Source of the DNA: Nocardioides sp. zg-1230
Lineage (GTDB): Bacteria; Actinomycetota; Actinomycetes; Propionibacteriales; Nocardioidaceae
Assembly: GCF_013155335.1 (NCBI RefSeq)
Contig: NZ_JABJQZ010000008.1
Coordinates: 186,001 to 250,000, forward strand
DNA: 64,000 nt
Direction of reading: 5' to 3'
The translations under genes were made by a program, and so were the position numbers. Each line of letters begins with the position of its first letter. Within the stretch, counting starts at the first letter, position 1. Below the pieces are notes generated by a model, which was not told the DNA's origin, did no database searches, and saw only the letters and a list, made by a program, of their open reading frames with translations. Of this stretch, positions 39,373 through 48,983 are shown one piece after another.

Positions 39373-40884
39373 CTAGACCGCGAGTTTTTCGAGGATCAGC
39401 TCCCGGACCCTGCCGGCGTCGGCCTGGCCGCGCATCTCCTTCATCACGGCGCCGATGAGGGCTCCCGCAGCGGCGACCTTGCCGTCGCGGATCTTGTCGG
39501 CCACGTCGGGGTTCGCGGCGATGGCGTTGTCGACGGCCGCACCCAGCGCACCGTCGTCGGAGACGACCGCGAGGCCGCGCTTCTCCACGACCTCGTCGGG
39601 CGTGCCCTCACCGGCGAGGACGCCCTCGAGGACCTGACGGGCCAGCTTGTCGTTGACGACCTTCTCGTCGACCAGCGCCTGGACGCGGGCGACGTCGGCC
39701 GGCGTGATCGGCAGGTCGACGAGGTCCACGCCGTCCTCGTTGCTGCGCCGGGCGAGCTCGCCGAGCCACCACTTCCGGGCGGCCTGCGGGGCGGCGCCCG
39801 CGGCGATCGTCTCCACCACCAGGCCGAGGGCTCCCGCGCCGATGGTGTCGCGCATCTCGAGGTCGCTGAAGCCCCACTCTGCCTGCAGCCGCGCACGACG
39901 TACGGTCGGGTTCTCCGGCAGCGTGCCGCGCAGCTCCTCGACCCACTCGCGGCTCGGCGCGACCGGCACCAGGTCCGGCTCGGGGAAGTAGCGGTAGTCC
40001 TCCGCGTCGGACTTCACGCGGCCGCTCGTGGTGATCCCGGTGTCCTCGTGCCAGTGGCGCGTCTCCTGCAGGATCGAGCCACCCCCACTCAGGATCGCGG
40101 CATGGCGCTGCATCTCGAAGCGCACGGCCCGCTCGACGGAGCGGAACGAGTTGACGTTCTTGGTCTCGGTGCGGGTGCCGAGGGTGCCGCTGCCCTTGGG
40201 CGAGAGCGACAGGTTGACGTCGGCACGCAGGTTGCCCTGGTCCATCCGGGCCTCGGAGACGCCGAGGGCGACGATCAGCTCGCGCAGCTGCGCGACGTAG
40301 GCCTTCGCGACCTCGGGCGCCTTCTCGCCGGCGCCGAGGATGGGTCGGGTGACGATCTCGATGAGCGGGATGCCGGCCCGGTTGTAGTCGACCAGCGAGT
40401 GGTCGGCGCCGTGGATGCGGCCGGTGGAGCCGCCGACGTGCAGCGACTTGCCGGTGTCCTCCTCCATGTGGGCGCGCTCGATCTCGACCCGGTAGATCTC
40501 ACCATCAACGTCGACGTCCATGTATCCGTCGAAGCAGATCGGCTCGTCGTACTGCGACGTCTGGAAGTTCTTCGGCATGTCCGGGTAGAAGTAGTTCTTC
40601 CGGGCGAACCGGCACCACTCGGCGATCTCGCAGTTGAGCGCGAGGCCGATGCGGATGGCCGACTCGACGGCCTTGCCGTTGACCACCGGCATCGCGCCGG
40701 GCAGGCCGAGGCAGGTCGGGCACACGCCCGCGTTGGGCTCGCCGCCGAACACGGCCGGGCAGCCGCAGAACATCTTCGAGGCGGTGTTGAGCTCGACGTG
40801 GACCTCGAGCCCGAGGGCCGGGTCGTAGGCCGCGAGGACGTCGTCGAAGGGCATCAGGGCTGTGTCGTTCGTCTGGGCGGTCAT
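39373..40884 (-). CDS. gatB: Aspartyl/glutamyl-tRNA(Asn/Gln) amidotransferase subunit B
   Basis: The 503-residue subunit phosphorylates the side chain of misacylated Glu-tRNA(Gln) or Asp-tRNA(Asn) and transfers ammonia. N-terminal kinase-like core: LGLEVHVELNTASKMFCGCP with zinc ligands, FYPDMPKNFQTSQYDEPI, PLIEIVTRP. The C-terminal YqeY-like domain (about 350-503) binds tRNA (INPNV-like helical tail; KVAAAGALIGAVMKEMRGQAD). ATG 40884 overlaps the gatA stop. It is the third gene of gatC-gatA-gatB. Confidence 0.97.
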   Translation of the reverse strand: MTAQTNDTALMPFDDVLAAYDPALGLEVHVELNTASKMFCGCPAVFGGEPNAGVCPTCLGLPGAMPVVNGKAVESAIRIGLALNCEIAEWCRFARKNYFYPDMPKNFQTSQYDEPICFDGYMDVDVDGEIYRVEIERAHMEEDTGKSLHVGGSTGRIHGADHSLVDYNRAGIPLIEIVTRPILGAGEKAPEVAKAYVAQLRELIVALGVSEARMDQGNLRADVNLSLSPKGSGTLGTRTETKNVNSFRSVERAVRFEMQRHAAILSGGGSILQETRHWHEDTGITTSGRVKSDAEDYRYFPEPDLVPVAPSREWVEELRGTLPENPTVRRARLQAEWGFSDLEMRDTIGAGALGLVVETIAAGAAPQAARKWWLGELARRSNEDGVDLVDLPITPADVARVQALVDEKVVNDKLARQVLEGVLAGEGTPDEVVEKRGLAVVSDDGALGAAVDNAIAANPDVADKIRDGKVAAAGALIGAVMKEMRGQADAGRVRELILEKLAV

Positions 40885-42395
40885 CGCTCGGTCTCCAGTT
40901 CGGGTGCCTTGTCGAGCAGCGGGCCGCCCCACTGGTCGGCGTACAGGGCCTCGAGGGCGGCACCCACGCGGTAGACGCGGTCGTCGGCCAGGGCGGGGGC
41001 CAGCACCTGGAAGCCGCTGGGGAGGCCGTCCTCGTCGGCGAGGCCGTTGGGGACCGAGATCCCGGGCACGCCGGCGAGGTTGGCAGGGATGGTGGCGAGG
41101 TCGTTGAGGTACATCGCCATCGGGTCGTCGAGCTTCTCCCCCAGCTTGAAGGCCGTGGTGGGGGCGGTCGGCGAGACCAGCACGTCGACGTCGGCGAAGG
41201 CGGCGTCGAAGTCGCGGCTGATGAGCGTGCGGATCTTCTGGGCCTGGCCGTAGTAGGCGTCGTAGTAGCCGCTGGACAGGGCGTAGGTGCCGAGGATGAT
41301 GCGGCGCTTGACCTCGTCGCCGAAGCCGGCGTCGCGGGTGGCCCGCATCACCTCCTCGGCGCTCGGGTCGCCCTCGGGGGTCACCCGGAGGCCGTAGCGC
41401 ATCGCGTCGAACTTCGCGAGGTTGCTCGACGCCTCGGCCGGGAGGATGAGGTAGTAGGTGGCGAGGGCGTGCACGAAGGACGGGCACGACACCTCGACGA
41501 CCTCGGCGCCTGCCTTGACCAGCAGGTCGACAGACTCCTGGAAGCGCGTCATGACGCCGGGCTGCCATCCCTCGCCGGCGAGCTCGGTGATGACGCCCAC
41601 CTTGACGCCGGTCATGTCGCCGGCCGAGCCGGCGCGCGCCGCCTCGGTGAAGGACGGCCAGTCCTGCTGGATGGACGTGGAGTCGCGCGGGTCGTGCCCG
41701 CCGATCACGTCGTGCAGCATCGCCGCGTCGAGCACCGTCCGGGTGACCGGACCCGCCTGGTCGAGACTGTTGGCGAGCGCCACCAGGCCGTAGCGCGAGA
41801 CGCCGCCGTAGGTCGGCTTCACACCGACGGTGCCGGTCACGGCGCCGGGCTGGCGGATCGAGCCGCCGGTGTCGGTGCCGATGGCGAGGGGCGCCTCGAA
41901 GGCCGCGACGGCGGCGGCCGAGCCACCTCCGGACCCCCCGGGGATCCGGTCGAGGTCCCACGGGTTGCGGGTGGGGCCGTAGGCGGAGTGCTCGGTGGAG
42001 GAGCCCATCGCGAACTCGTCCATGTTGGTCTTGCCGAGGATCGGCAGGCCGGCCTCGCGCAGCCGCGACACGACGGTCGCGTCGTAGGGCGGGACCCACC
42101 CCTCGAGGATCTTCGAGCCGCAGGTGGTCGGCAGGCCACGGGTGGCGAGCACGTCCTTGACCGCGACCGGTACGCCGTCGAGCGGGCCGCGTGCCTCGCC
42201 GCGGGCCCGGCGGGCGTCGGACTCGGCGGCCTCGGCGAGGGCGCCGTCACGGTCGACGTGCAGGAAGGCGTGGACCGCCCCGTCGACGGCGTCGATGCGG
42301 TCGAGGTGTGCCTCGGTGAGCGCGACGGAGGTGAGATCGCCCTCGGCGAGGCCCTCGGCGAGCGCGGCAGCGGTGCTGCGGGTGACGTCGCTCAT
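40881..42395 (-). CDS. gatA: Aspartyl/glutamyl-tRNA(Asn/Gln) amidotransferase subunit A
   Basis: The 504-residue amidase releases ammonia from glutamine for GatB. The Ser-cisSer-Lys triad is seen as the lysine in GVPVAVKDVLATRGLPTTCGS, and GGSGGGSAAAVAAFEAPLAIGTDTGGSIRQPG with the two serines. ATG 42395 overlaps the last base of the gatC stop codon (TGATG). Amidase-signature enzymes with other substrates exist, but the gatC and gatB neighbours fix the role. Confidence 0.97.
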   Translation of the reverse strand: MSDVTRSTAAALAEGLAEGDLTSVALTEAHLDRIDAVDGAVHAFLHVDRDGALAEAAESDARRARGEARGPLDGVPVAVKDVLATRGLPTTCGSKILEGWVPPYDATVVSRLREAGLPILGKTNMDEFAMGSSTEHSAYGPTRNPWDLDRIPGGSGGGSAAAVAAFEAPLAIGTDTGGSIRQPGAVTGTVGVKPTYGGVSRYGLVALANSLDQAGPVTRTVLDAAMLHDVIGGHDPRDSTSIQQDWPSFTEAARAGSAGDMTGVKVGVITELAGEGWQPGVMTRFQESVDLLVKAGAEVVEVSCPSFVHALATYYLILPAEASSNLAKFDAMRYGLRVTPEGDPSAEEVMRATRDAGFGDEVKRRIILGTYALSSGYYDAYYGQAQKIRTLISRDFDAAFADVDVLVSPTAPTTAFKLGEKLDDPMAMYLNDLATIPANLAGVPGISVPNGLADEDGLPSGFQVLAPALADDRVYRVGAALEALYADQWGGPLLDKAPELETER

Positions 42396-42694
42396 CAGGC
42401 CTCCTCGCCCAGGATCCGCGGGACGGAGAAGCGCTGGTCCTCGACGGCGGGGGCGCCGGCCAGCGCCTCCTCGGCCGTCAGGCCCGGCACGACGACGTCC
42501 TCGCGGAAGACGTTGGTCAACGGCAGGGCGTGGGAGGTCGGCGGCACGTCGTCGCCTGCGACCCCGTTGATGGAGGCCACCGACTCCAGGATGACGCTCA
42601 GCTGGGGCGCCAGGTGGTCGAGCTCGGCGTCGGAGAGGTCGATGCGGGCGAGCATGGCCAGGTGGGCCACCTCGTCCCTGGAGATCTCGGGCAT
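42395..42694 (-). CDS. gatC: Aspartyl/glutamyl-tRNA(Asn/Gln) amidotransferase subunit C
   Basis: The 99-residue subunit stabilises the GatA-GatB complex as a helical belt. Signatures: ISRDEVAHLAMLARIDLSDAEL at the N-terminus, the QLSVILESVASI helix, and the partly extended PTSHALPLTNVFREDVV stretch. Start ATG 42694 gives a typical length. The divergent DMFase-like gene begins 127 bases away. Confidence 0.95.
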   Translation of the reverse strand: MPEISRDEVAHLAMLARIDLSDAELDHLAPQLSVILESVASINGVAGDDVPPTSHALPLTNVFREDVVVPGLTAEEALAGAPAVEDQRFSVPRILGEEA

Positions 42695-42821
42695 GGGGTT
42701 GATCCTAGGTCCCCGCCCCGGCCGCGCCCGCCCCCGGTCGGGACCGTGGTCCGCAACGTCCCGACCGCCCGGGATCGGCGCCCCATGTGCCGGGAAGTGC
42801 CTCCCCACGAGCGTCGTCACC

Positions 42822-44432
42822 ATGGCGAAGCTGACGCGACAGATGACGGTGGCCCTGGTGGTGCTCACGGTGCTGGCCACGGGGTGCGCGCCCGGCGGGG
42901 GGACCGGAGCGCGGAACGGAGCACGGGACGGACGGGACGCGGGCGCTGACAGCGGGGCCGCGATCGGCCTGCCGCGGGCCCAGGCGGACGCCGGCCTGGA
43001 CGAGGAGGCCACGGAGGCGCCGGAGCCGGAGCCCGCGCCCGAGCCCCCCGGCACGGAGGACTGGCGGGTGAGCAAGACGTCGTTCCGGGGCGAGGTCGCG
43101 GCCTACACCACGCACGCGAGCGGGGTGCCGGGCACGCGGGTGGGGCTGAAGGTCTCCACGACCGAGGGCGGCTGGGAGGCGGCAGCGTTCCGGATCGGGT
43201 CCTACCAGGGCGGCACCGGCGCCTTCGTGTGGGAGTCAGGCTTCCGCCGCGGCCGTCAGCAGCCGGCCCCCCGCTGGTCGTCGTACGAGCGACGCACCGT
43301 GGTCGCGCCGTGGACGCGTGACCTCACCGTCGACACCTCCACGTGGACGCCCGGCTTCTACGTCTTCCGGCTGCGCACCGACACCGGCTGGGAGACCCAG
43401 GTGCCCTACGTCGTCACCTCGGAGTCCGCGGAGGGCACCGTCGCGCTCGTCGCACCCGTCACGACGTGGCAGGCCTACAACGAGTGGGGCGGCTACAGCC
43501 TGTACGCCGGCGCCAACGGCGACGCCCCGAGCCACGCGGTGAGCTTCGACCGGCCCTACAACGGGGCGACCGGGGCCAACGACTACCGCACCGCTGCGAT
43601 CCCGATCGTCCTCCGCGCCGAGCAGTCCGGCGTCCCGCTGTCGTACTTCACCAACGTCGACCTCCACACCTCGCCGGGAGCCCTGGCCGGCGCACGCGGC
43701 TACGTCTCGATGGGCCACGACGAGTACTGGACCAACACCATGCGCGAGGTCGTCCTCAGCGCCCGCGACGCCGGGGTCAACCTGGCCTTCCTCGGCGCGA
43801 ACACGATGTACTGGCGGATCCGACTGGAGCCGAGCGCCGAGGGTCCTGCCCGCGTCGTCGTCGGCTACCGCCACTCCGCCCACCTCGACCCGCTGTACGC
43901 GCAGGGCTCGGTCGACGCCACCGCGCTGTTCCGCGAGCCGCCCGTGCCCCGTCCCGAGCACGACCTGCTGGGCATGCAGTACGAGTGCTACCCGGTGGAC
44001 ACCGACTACGTCATCGCCTCCCCGGGCTGGTGGGGCTTCCGCGGGACCGGCGTACGTCGCGGCACCCACGTCCACGGCCTCGTCGGACCGGAGGCCGACC
44101 GGGTCTACCCGGACGAGCGGCTGCCGCGGCCGCTGCAGGTGCTCAGCCACTCGCCGTACTCGTGCCGGGGCGTCACCACCACGACGCAGTCGGTCTACTA
44201 CACGGCCGGCTCGGGGGCCGGGGTCTTCGCCGCGGGCACGCTGCGCTGGGGCTGCGCGATGGTCGACCGGTGCGAGCGGCCGCTCGGTGCCGCCACGCGG
44301 GAGTTCACCCGGACGGTGACCGGCACGCTGGTCACCGAGTTCGCCCGGGGCCCGGTCGGGGCGCGGCACCCGGCCCGCGACAACGTCGCGCAGTTCGACC
44401 TCTCCCCCGTCAACACGGTCCCGGCGAGCTGA
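42822..44432 (+). CDS. Secreted lipoprotein with an N,N-dimethylformamidase beta-subunit-like domain
   Basis: The 536-residue protein has a lipobox (LVVLTVLATGCAP, Cys at about 21), an Asp/Glu/Pro-rich spacer to about residue 75, and the large-subunit-like DMFase domain: a beta-sandwich part (SGVPGTRVGLKVSTTEGGW) and the C-terminal part with TTWQAYNEWGGYSLYAG, GYVSMGHDEYWTNTMRE, ANTMYWRIRLE. DMFase hydrolyses dimethylformamide, but most relatives are uncharacterised, so substrate is open. Start ATG 42822. It is followed closely by the lipoprotein-LCP pair. Confidence 0.72.
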   Translation: MAKLTRQMTVALVVLTVLATGCAPGGGTGARNGARDGRDAGADSGAAIGLPRAQADAGLDEEATEAPEPEPAPEPPGTEDWRVSKTSFRGEVAAYTTHASGVPGTRVGLKVSTTEGGWEAAAFRIGSYQGGTGAFVWESGFRRGRQQPAPRWSSYERRTVVAPWTRDLTVDTSTWTPGFYVFRLRTDTGWETQVPYVVTSESAEGTVALVAPVTTWQAYNEWGGYSLYAGANGDAPSHAVSFDRPYNGATGANDYRTAAIPIVLRAEQSGVPLSYFTNVDLHTSPGALAGARGYVSMGHDEYWTNTMREVVLSARDAGVNLAFLGANTMYWRIRLEPSAEGPARVVVGYRHSAHLDPLYAQGSVDATALFREPPVPRPEHDLLGMQYECYPVDTDYVIASPGWWGFRGTGVRRGTHVHGLVGPEADRVYPDERLPRPLQVLSHSPYSCRGVTTTTQSVYYTAGSGAGVFAAGTLRWGCAMVDRCERPLGAATREFTRTVTGTLVTEFARGPVGARHPARDNVAQFDLSPVNTVPAS

Positions 44433-44454
44433 GACAGCGCAGGCTGCGTCGGCC

Positions 44455-45078
44455 ATGATGATCGCCATGGGCCACACTCGCCACCGCGTCGGGCGGACCG
44501 CACGCCTCGGCGTCGCGGCGGCGGTCGCGGTGCTCGCCGCCGGCTGCTCCGACGGCGGCCCGCCCGACGACGAGGAGACGCCGACCCCTGAGTCCGCCGC
44601 GCTGCGCGTGCAGACCGTCACCGGGGGCGAGCGCCTCGACGAGACGACGCGGACCGAGATCGAGGGGGCCGTCGGCGAGGTGCTGTCCGACTACGTCCTC
44701 GAGGGTTTCCTCGGTGAGTTCCCCCGGCAGGACTTCGTCCGGGCCTTCGAGGACTTCACCAGCGTGGCCGCACGCAAGGCGACCCGGCACATCGACTACC
44801 TCACCGCAGCGACCGCGCGAGACGCGACCGACATGCGCGCCACCGAGCTCGACGCCCGGCTGTCGTTCCTCGACCAGGCCGGCGAGGTCCACGGCGCGAC
44901 CGCCACCGTGCACTTCGCCTTCGAGGCCACCATGGAGGACGGCTCGACGCGACCGCTGACGCTCGACGGACGCTTCCTGCTCGACGCCGACGAAGGCACC
45001 TGGTCGGTCTTCGGCTACGACGTCAGGTTCGACAACGGCGACGAGTCGTCCGCCGAGGCGGAGGGGGGCGGCTCATGA
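44455..45078 (+). CDS. Lipoprotein of unknown function
   Basis: The 207-residue protein has a lipobox (VAVLAAGCSDGG, Cys at about 30), then a domain (residues 50-195) with a FEDFTSVAARKATRH helix and the strands ATATVHFAFEA and WSVFGYDVRF that suggest an NTF2-like or similar fold. The true start may be the ATG at 44467. Its stop overlaps the ATG of the LCP-type gene (ATGA), so the two proteins are made together and probably act together at the envelope. I do not recognise the family. Confidence 0.6.
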   Translation: MMIAMGHTRHRVGRTARLGVAAAVAVLAAGCSDGGPPDDEETPTPESAALRVQTVTGGERLDETTRTEIEGAVGEVLSDYVLEGFLGEFPRQDFVRAFEDFTSVAARKATRHIDYLTAATARDATDMRATELDARLSFLDQAGEVHGATATVHFAFEATMEDGSTRPLTLDGRFLLDADEGTWSVFGYDVRFDNGDESSAEAEGGGS

Positions 45079-45983
45079 GGTGGCTCCGGCGCACTGCCGC
45101 ACGGCTGGCGCTCCTCGCCGGCATAGCGCTCGTCGTGCCGTCCGGCTCCGTCCACCCGACGACCATCAACCTGACGACCATCGGCACCGCCAAGGCGGTC
45201 GACGCGGGTGACGGGGTCGTCTGGGTCCTCGCCCTCGGCTCCGAGGCCGCCGCCGGCGACGACGTGATGGCCGGCCTCACCGACGCGATCCAGCTGGTCG
45301 GGGTGAACCTCGACACCGGTCGGGCCCTCGCCATCGGCCTGCCCCGCGACCTCTACGTCGAGATGAGCAACGGCAGCGCCCGCCTCAACACCGCCCTGCG
45401 CGACGAGGGGCCCGAGGGGGTGGCCCGCGAGGTGGACGAGCTGCTCGGCATCGAGGCCGACGTGGTCCTGGTGACCGGGTTCGAGGGGTTCCTCTCGATG
45501 ATGGGCGCCGTCGGCGACGTGCAGGTGGACTCCCCGACGGCGTTCACCTCCGAGGACGGCGACGTCCGGGTGCAGCGCGGTCGCAACACCTTCGACGCCG
45601 ACCAGTCCCTCTCCTACGCCCGCACCCGCGACACGCTCCCCGACGGAAGCGACTTCGAGCGCGTGGCCAACCACCAGCGGCTGCTCCTCGGGACACTGGA
45701 GCGGCTCCGGAGCGTCGAGGACGAACCAGGCTTCATGGAGGGGGTCGCCCTCTCCGCGATCGGCGGCCTCCAGACCGACATGTCACCGTCGGAGGTCTAC
45801 CGGCTGGTCCAGGCGCTCACCACCGTCGAACCGGGTCGCACGGAGGGCTGCATCATCACGGGCACGTTCGCCGTGGTGGGCGGCGCCGACGTCGTCCTCC
45901 CCGACCTGGCCCAGGCGCGGGCCGTCGGCGACGACGCCAGGGGCGACGCGCGGCTGCAGGGCGGCTGCCGCGACGAGGGCTGA
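45075..45983 (+). CDS. LytR-CpsA-Psr (LCP) family protein
   Basis: The 302-residue protein begins with a hydrophobic N-terminal segment (1-28; LALLAGIALVVPSG) and then an LCP domain: VGVNLDTGRALAIGLPRDLYVE, SARLNTALRDEGPEGVAREVDELLGI, FEGFLSMMGAVGDVQVDSP, SYARTRDTLPDGSDFERVANHQRLLL with the conserved Arg. LCP enzymes transfer wall polymers from lipid carriers to peptidoglycan; arabinogalactan or teichoic-like polymers are the usual targets in actinobacteria. It is translationally coupled to the lipoprotein upstream. Confidence 0.9.
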   Translation: MRWLRRTAARLALLAGIALVVPSGSVHPTTINLTTIGTAKAVDAGDGVVWVLALGSEAAAGDDVMAGLTDAIQLVGVNLDTGRALAIGLPRDLYVEMSNGSARLNTALRDEGPEGVAREVDELLGIEADVVLVTGFEGFLSMMGAVGDVQVDSPTAFTSEDGDVRVQRGRNTFDADQSLSYARTRDTLPDGSDFERVANHQRLLLGTLERLRSVEDEPGFMEGVALSAIGGLQTDMSPSEVYRLVQALTTVEPGRTEGCIITGTFAVVGGADVVLPDLAQARAVGDDARGDARLQGGCRDEG

Positions 45984-46002
45984 TCCGCCACTCAGCCCCG
46001 CC

Positions 46003-46647
46003 TCAGCCCAGCCCCGCCTCCCGGGCCTTGACGATCGCCTGCGCCCGGTGGGCCACCTGCAGCTTGGTGAAGATGTTGCTCGCGTGGTTGCGCACGGTCT
46101 TGATCGACAGGCCCAGCTGCCGGGCGATCTCGCCGTTCTCCTTGCCCTCGGCGATGAGTCCGAGCACGACCCGCTCACGCTCGGTGAGGTCGGGGAAGGC
46201 GTCGGCGACCGGCCGGCTGCGGGCGCCGGCGAAGTACGCCATCACCCGGTCGGCGATGCCGGGCCCGAAGATCACCTCGCCCGCGCCGACGGCCTGCACC
46301 GCCCGGGTGATCTCACCGCGCCGCGCGCCCTTGAGGAGGTAGCCGCGGGCGCCTGCGCGCACGGCGGCGAACACCGACTCCTCGTCCTCCATCATCGTCA
46401 GCACGAGCACGCCGATGTGGGGGGACGAGCCGACGATCTGCGCGGTGGCGTCGATGCCGTTGACCCGCGGCATGTGCAGGTCCATGAGCACCACGTCCGG
46501 CTGGAGGTCGAGCGCCAGCGCGATCGCCATCGCGCCGTCCGAGGCCGTGCCCACCACCTCCACGTCGGGCGTCGCGGCGAGCAGGGCCTCCAGCCCACGC
46601 CGGAACTCGTCGTGGTCGTCGGCGATCAACACCCGGTAGCCGTCCAT
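46003..46647 (-). CDS. NarL-type response regulator
   Basis: The 214-residue regulator has a receiver domain (residues 4-120; phospho-Asp is Asp56 in VVLMDLHMPR) and a LuxR-type HTH (about 145-210; LTERERVVLGLIAEGKENGEIARQLGLSIKTVRNHASNIFTKL). It pairs with the sensor kinase gene 43 bases upstream on the same strand. Start ATG 46647 (MDGYRVLIA) with GGAGGA upstream. The target genes are not indicated by sequence. Confidence 0.95.
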   Translation of the reverse strand: MDGYRVLIADDHDEFRRGLEALLAATPDVEVVGTASDGAMAIALALDLQPDVVLMDLHMPRVNGIDATAQIVGSSPHIGVLVLTMMEDEESVFAAVRAGARGYLLKGARRGEITRAVQAVGAGEVIFGPGIADRVMAYFAGARSRPVADAFPDLTERERVVLGLIAEGKENGEIARQLGLSIKTVRNHASNIFTKLQVAHRAQAIVKAREAGLG

Positions 46648-46690
46648 CGGCTCCTCCTGACTGTCCTCGGACTCCTCGACCCTGCCGGAG

Positions 46691-48925
46691 TCAACCCTGC
46701 TGCAGCGGCAGCCGCACCCGGACCACCGTGCCGCCACCGGGGCGGTCGCCGGCCTCGAACGTGCCTCCGAGCTCCTCGGCCCGCTCCCGCATCGAGGACA
46801 GGCCTACACCCGGACGGCGGTCTGCTGCCAGTCCCGACCCCGTGTCGGAAACCTCGATGCGCAGGTCGCCGGCGTCGCGGGACAGGCGTACGACGCACCG
46901 GTCGGCGCCGCTGTGGCGCTGCGCGTTGGTGACGGCCTCGACGACGATGCGGTAGGCCGCGACCTCCACCGCCGCCGGGAGCGGCTCGATGTCGTCGGCG
47001 GCCTCGACCGTCCACGGCACCGTGCCCACCCCGGCGCCGTGCTCGGCCGCCCGGTGCCGCAGTGCCGAGACCAGGCCGAGCTGGTCCAGCGCAGGCGGAC
47101 GAAGGCCCTCCACCAGCCGCCGCACCTCGCCGATGCCCTCGCGGGCCTGGTCGGAGAGCCGCCCGACGAGGTCGGCCGCCTGCTCGGGGTCGTCCTCGAT
47201 GAGGTCCGTGGCGGCCTCGAGGCGCATCGCGAGCGAGGCGAGCGACGGCCCGAGGCCGTCGTGCAGGTCGCGCCTGAGCCTGCGTCGCTCCTCCTCCCGG
47301 GCGGCGACCAGCCGCTGCCGGGACACCTGGAGCTCACGGTTGGCCGTGACCGCCTGGACCAGCGCGCCCACCTGGGTGCCCACGTCCTCCAGCAACCGCC
47401 GGTCGCCGGGCCCGAAGGGGTCGTGGCCTGCGTCCACCTCGAGCCGGAGGCGGCCCACGGTCGTGCCCCCGACGGACAGGTCGACAGTGGCGGGCGTGCC
47501 GAGGGGAGCGCCGATGGACGCCGCGACCGGACCGGAGGTGGGCGTGGCCAGCACGTCGACGGCCGCGAACGAGAGGTGGAGGCGGCGCGCGAGCAGCTCG
47601 AGGGCCTCCCGCAGCGCGTCCTCCGGTGCGGTCAGCGCGTCGAGCCGGCGCAGGTCCGAGACGACCCGGTGCGGGAACTCGCGGTCGCCGTAGACCACCC
47701 GTCGCACCGTCCGCTGCACCGCGACGGCAGCCGGCAGCAGCAGCAGCGCCAGCAGGCCGCCGGCCAGCATCGAGCCGACGGAGATGTCCGCCGCGGCGTC
47801 CACCGCCCGCACCATGCCGACGAAGGCGGCTGCGACGACCACCAACACGAGGGCCTGCACGAGCCCGCGGCGGACCCGCGGCTCGATCTCGGCGAGGTGG
47901 TAGTGGCCGGCGGCGGCCGCGATGCCGGCCAGGGCGAGCGCTCCTCCGAGCAGGACGAGCAGGTCCTGGCGCAGGAGCGGCGCACCGGTGAGCAGGGCAG
48001 GTGCCGGGCCGAGGACGAGCCAGGCAGCGACGCCGGCACCGACACCGAGGAGCGCGAGCCGGGTGGCGAGCACGTCGGTCCGGTCCCGAGCCCTCAGGTA
48101 CGCGAGGGTGGCGACCACGAGCAGGACCGGGACGGCGGCCCACAGGACGGGCGCGAAGACGGTCGCCCACAGCGACAGCCGCTCCAGGGCCGAGCCCGCA
48201 CTCCCGAGGCGCACGCCCAGCCAGACGGCGTACGCCAGCACAGGCACGGCCAGGAGCGCGATGGTCACCCACCGGTCGCGGGCGGCCGCTCGGGTCAGGA
48301 GCGCGACCGAGAGCAGGAGGGCCACCAACCCGACGGCGGCCACCGCCTCGCCCACGAGCTGGGGCCAGGCGCCGCGGGCGCCGGCGAGGTCGATGACCCC
48401 GAGTCCGAGCGGGGTGGACGTGGTCGCGGCCGGCAGCAGCGCGGTCGCCACCAGGAACGCCCGGGCGGCAGCGGCTGACGGCCTGGTCCAGAAGACCAGT
48501 GACCCCACCGCGAGCAGCAGGACCGGCAGGAGGACCACGTGCGGGGCGCTCCGCGCGGCCGCGGCGAACGGGTAGCGGTGCAGCGTGACGTCGACCTGCT
48601 GGATCAGGTCGAGGCCGGCACCGGTGCGGCGTACCTCGTAGCGCACGATGTCGCCCACTTGCCGCCGTACGCCGTCCGCGTCGGCGACCCACTGTGCCGG
48701 GGAGCGCCCGTCGACGGCCTGCACCTCGTCGCCCGGCCGGAGCGGGGTCTCCCCGTAGGTGGTCGCGACCCGCACGGTGTCACCCCAGCCGGAGTCCGCC
48801 GACGGCACGAGCCTCGAGGAGAGGCTGGTGCCGTCGGACGGGCCGGCCAGCAGCGCGAGGACGGTCCAGCAGACCGGCACCGCCCAGGCCACTGCGAGCA
48901 CGAGCAGCCTGCTGGTGCGCGCCAT
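46691..48925 (-). CDS. Sensor histidine kinase with PDZ-like outer segment and multi-span N-terminus
   Basis: The 744-residue kinase starts with one span (8-26), then an outer loop of about 110 residues with PDZ-like GETPLRPGDEVQAVDGRSP, then about eight spans (roughly 120-430), a cytoplasmic GAF-like region (about 430-535), and a HisKA_3 core with phospho-acceptor His555 (RRDLHDGLGPSLASLAMRL) and an HATPase domain (N667 in VTNAQRHSG; GVGLSSMRERAEELGG). The kinase should phosphorylate the regulator encoded next. A PDZ-like loop in a kinase of this class may read membrane protein or peptide tails; that is inference. Confidence 0.88.
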   Translation of the reverse strand: MARTSRLLVLAVAWAVPVCWTVLALLAGPSDGTSLSSRLVPSADSGWGDTVRVATTYGETPLRPGDEVQAVDGRSPAQWVADADGVRRQVGDIVRYEVRRTGAGLDLIQQVDVTLHRYPFAAAARSAPHVVLLPVLLLAVGSLVFWTRPSAAAARAFLVATALLPAATTSTPLGLGVIDLAGARGAWPQLVGEAVAAVGLVALLLSVALLTRAAARDRWVTIALLAVPVLAYAVWLGVRLGSAGSALERLSLWATVFAPVLWAAVPVLLVVATLAYLRARDRTDVLATRLALLGVGAGVAAWLVLGPAPALLTGAPLLRQDLLVLLGGALALAGIAAAAGHYHLAEIEPRVRRGLVQALVLVVVAAAFVGMVRAVDAAADISVGSMLAGGLLALLLLPAAVAVQRTVRRVVYGDREFPHRVVSDLRRLDALTAPEDALREALELLARRLHLSFAAVDVLATPTSGPVAASIGAPLGTPATVDLSVGGTTVGRLRLEVDAGHDPFGPGDRRLLEDVGTQVGALVQAVTANRELQVSRQRLVAAREEERRRLRRDLHDGLGPSLASLAMRLEAATDLIEDDPEQAADLVGRLSDQAREGIGEVRRLVEGLRPPALDQLGLVSALRHRAAEHGAGVGTVPWTVEAADDIEPLPAAVEVAAYRIVVEAVTNAQRHSGADRCVVRLSRDAGDLRIEVSDTGSGLAADRRPGVGLSSMRERAEELGGTFEAGDRPGGGTVVRVRLPLQQG

Positions 48926-48983
48926 GGAGGCATGGTGCCCCCGTCCGCGGTCACGGGGGAAGCAGACGCGCTGGGTGGGGAGC

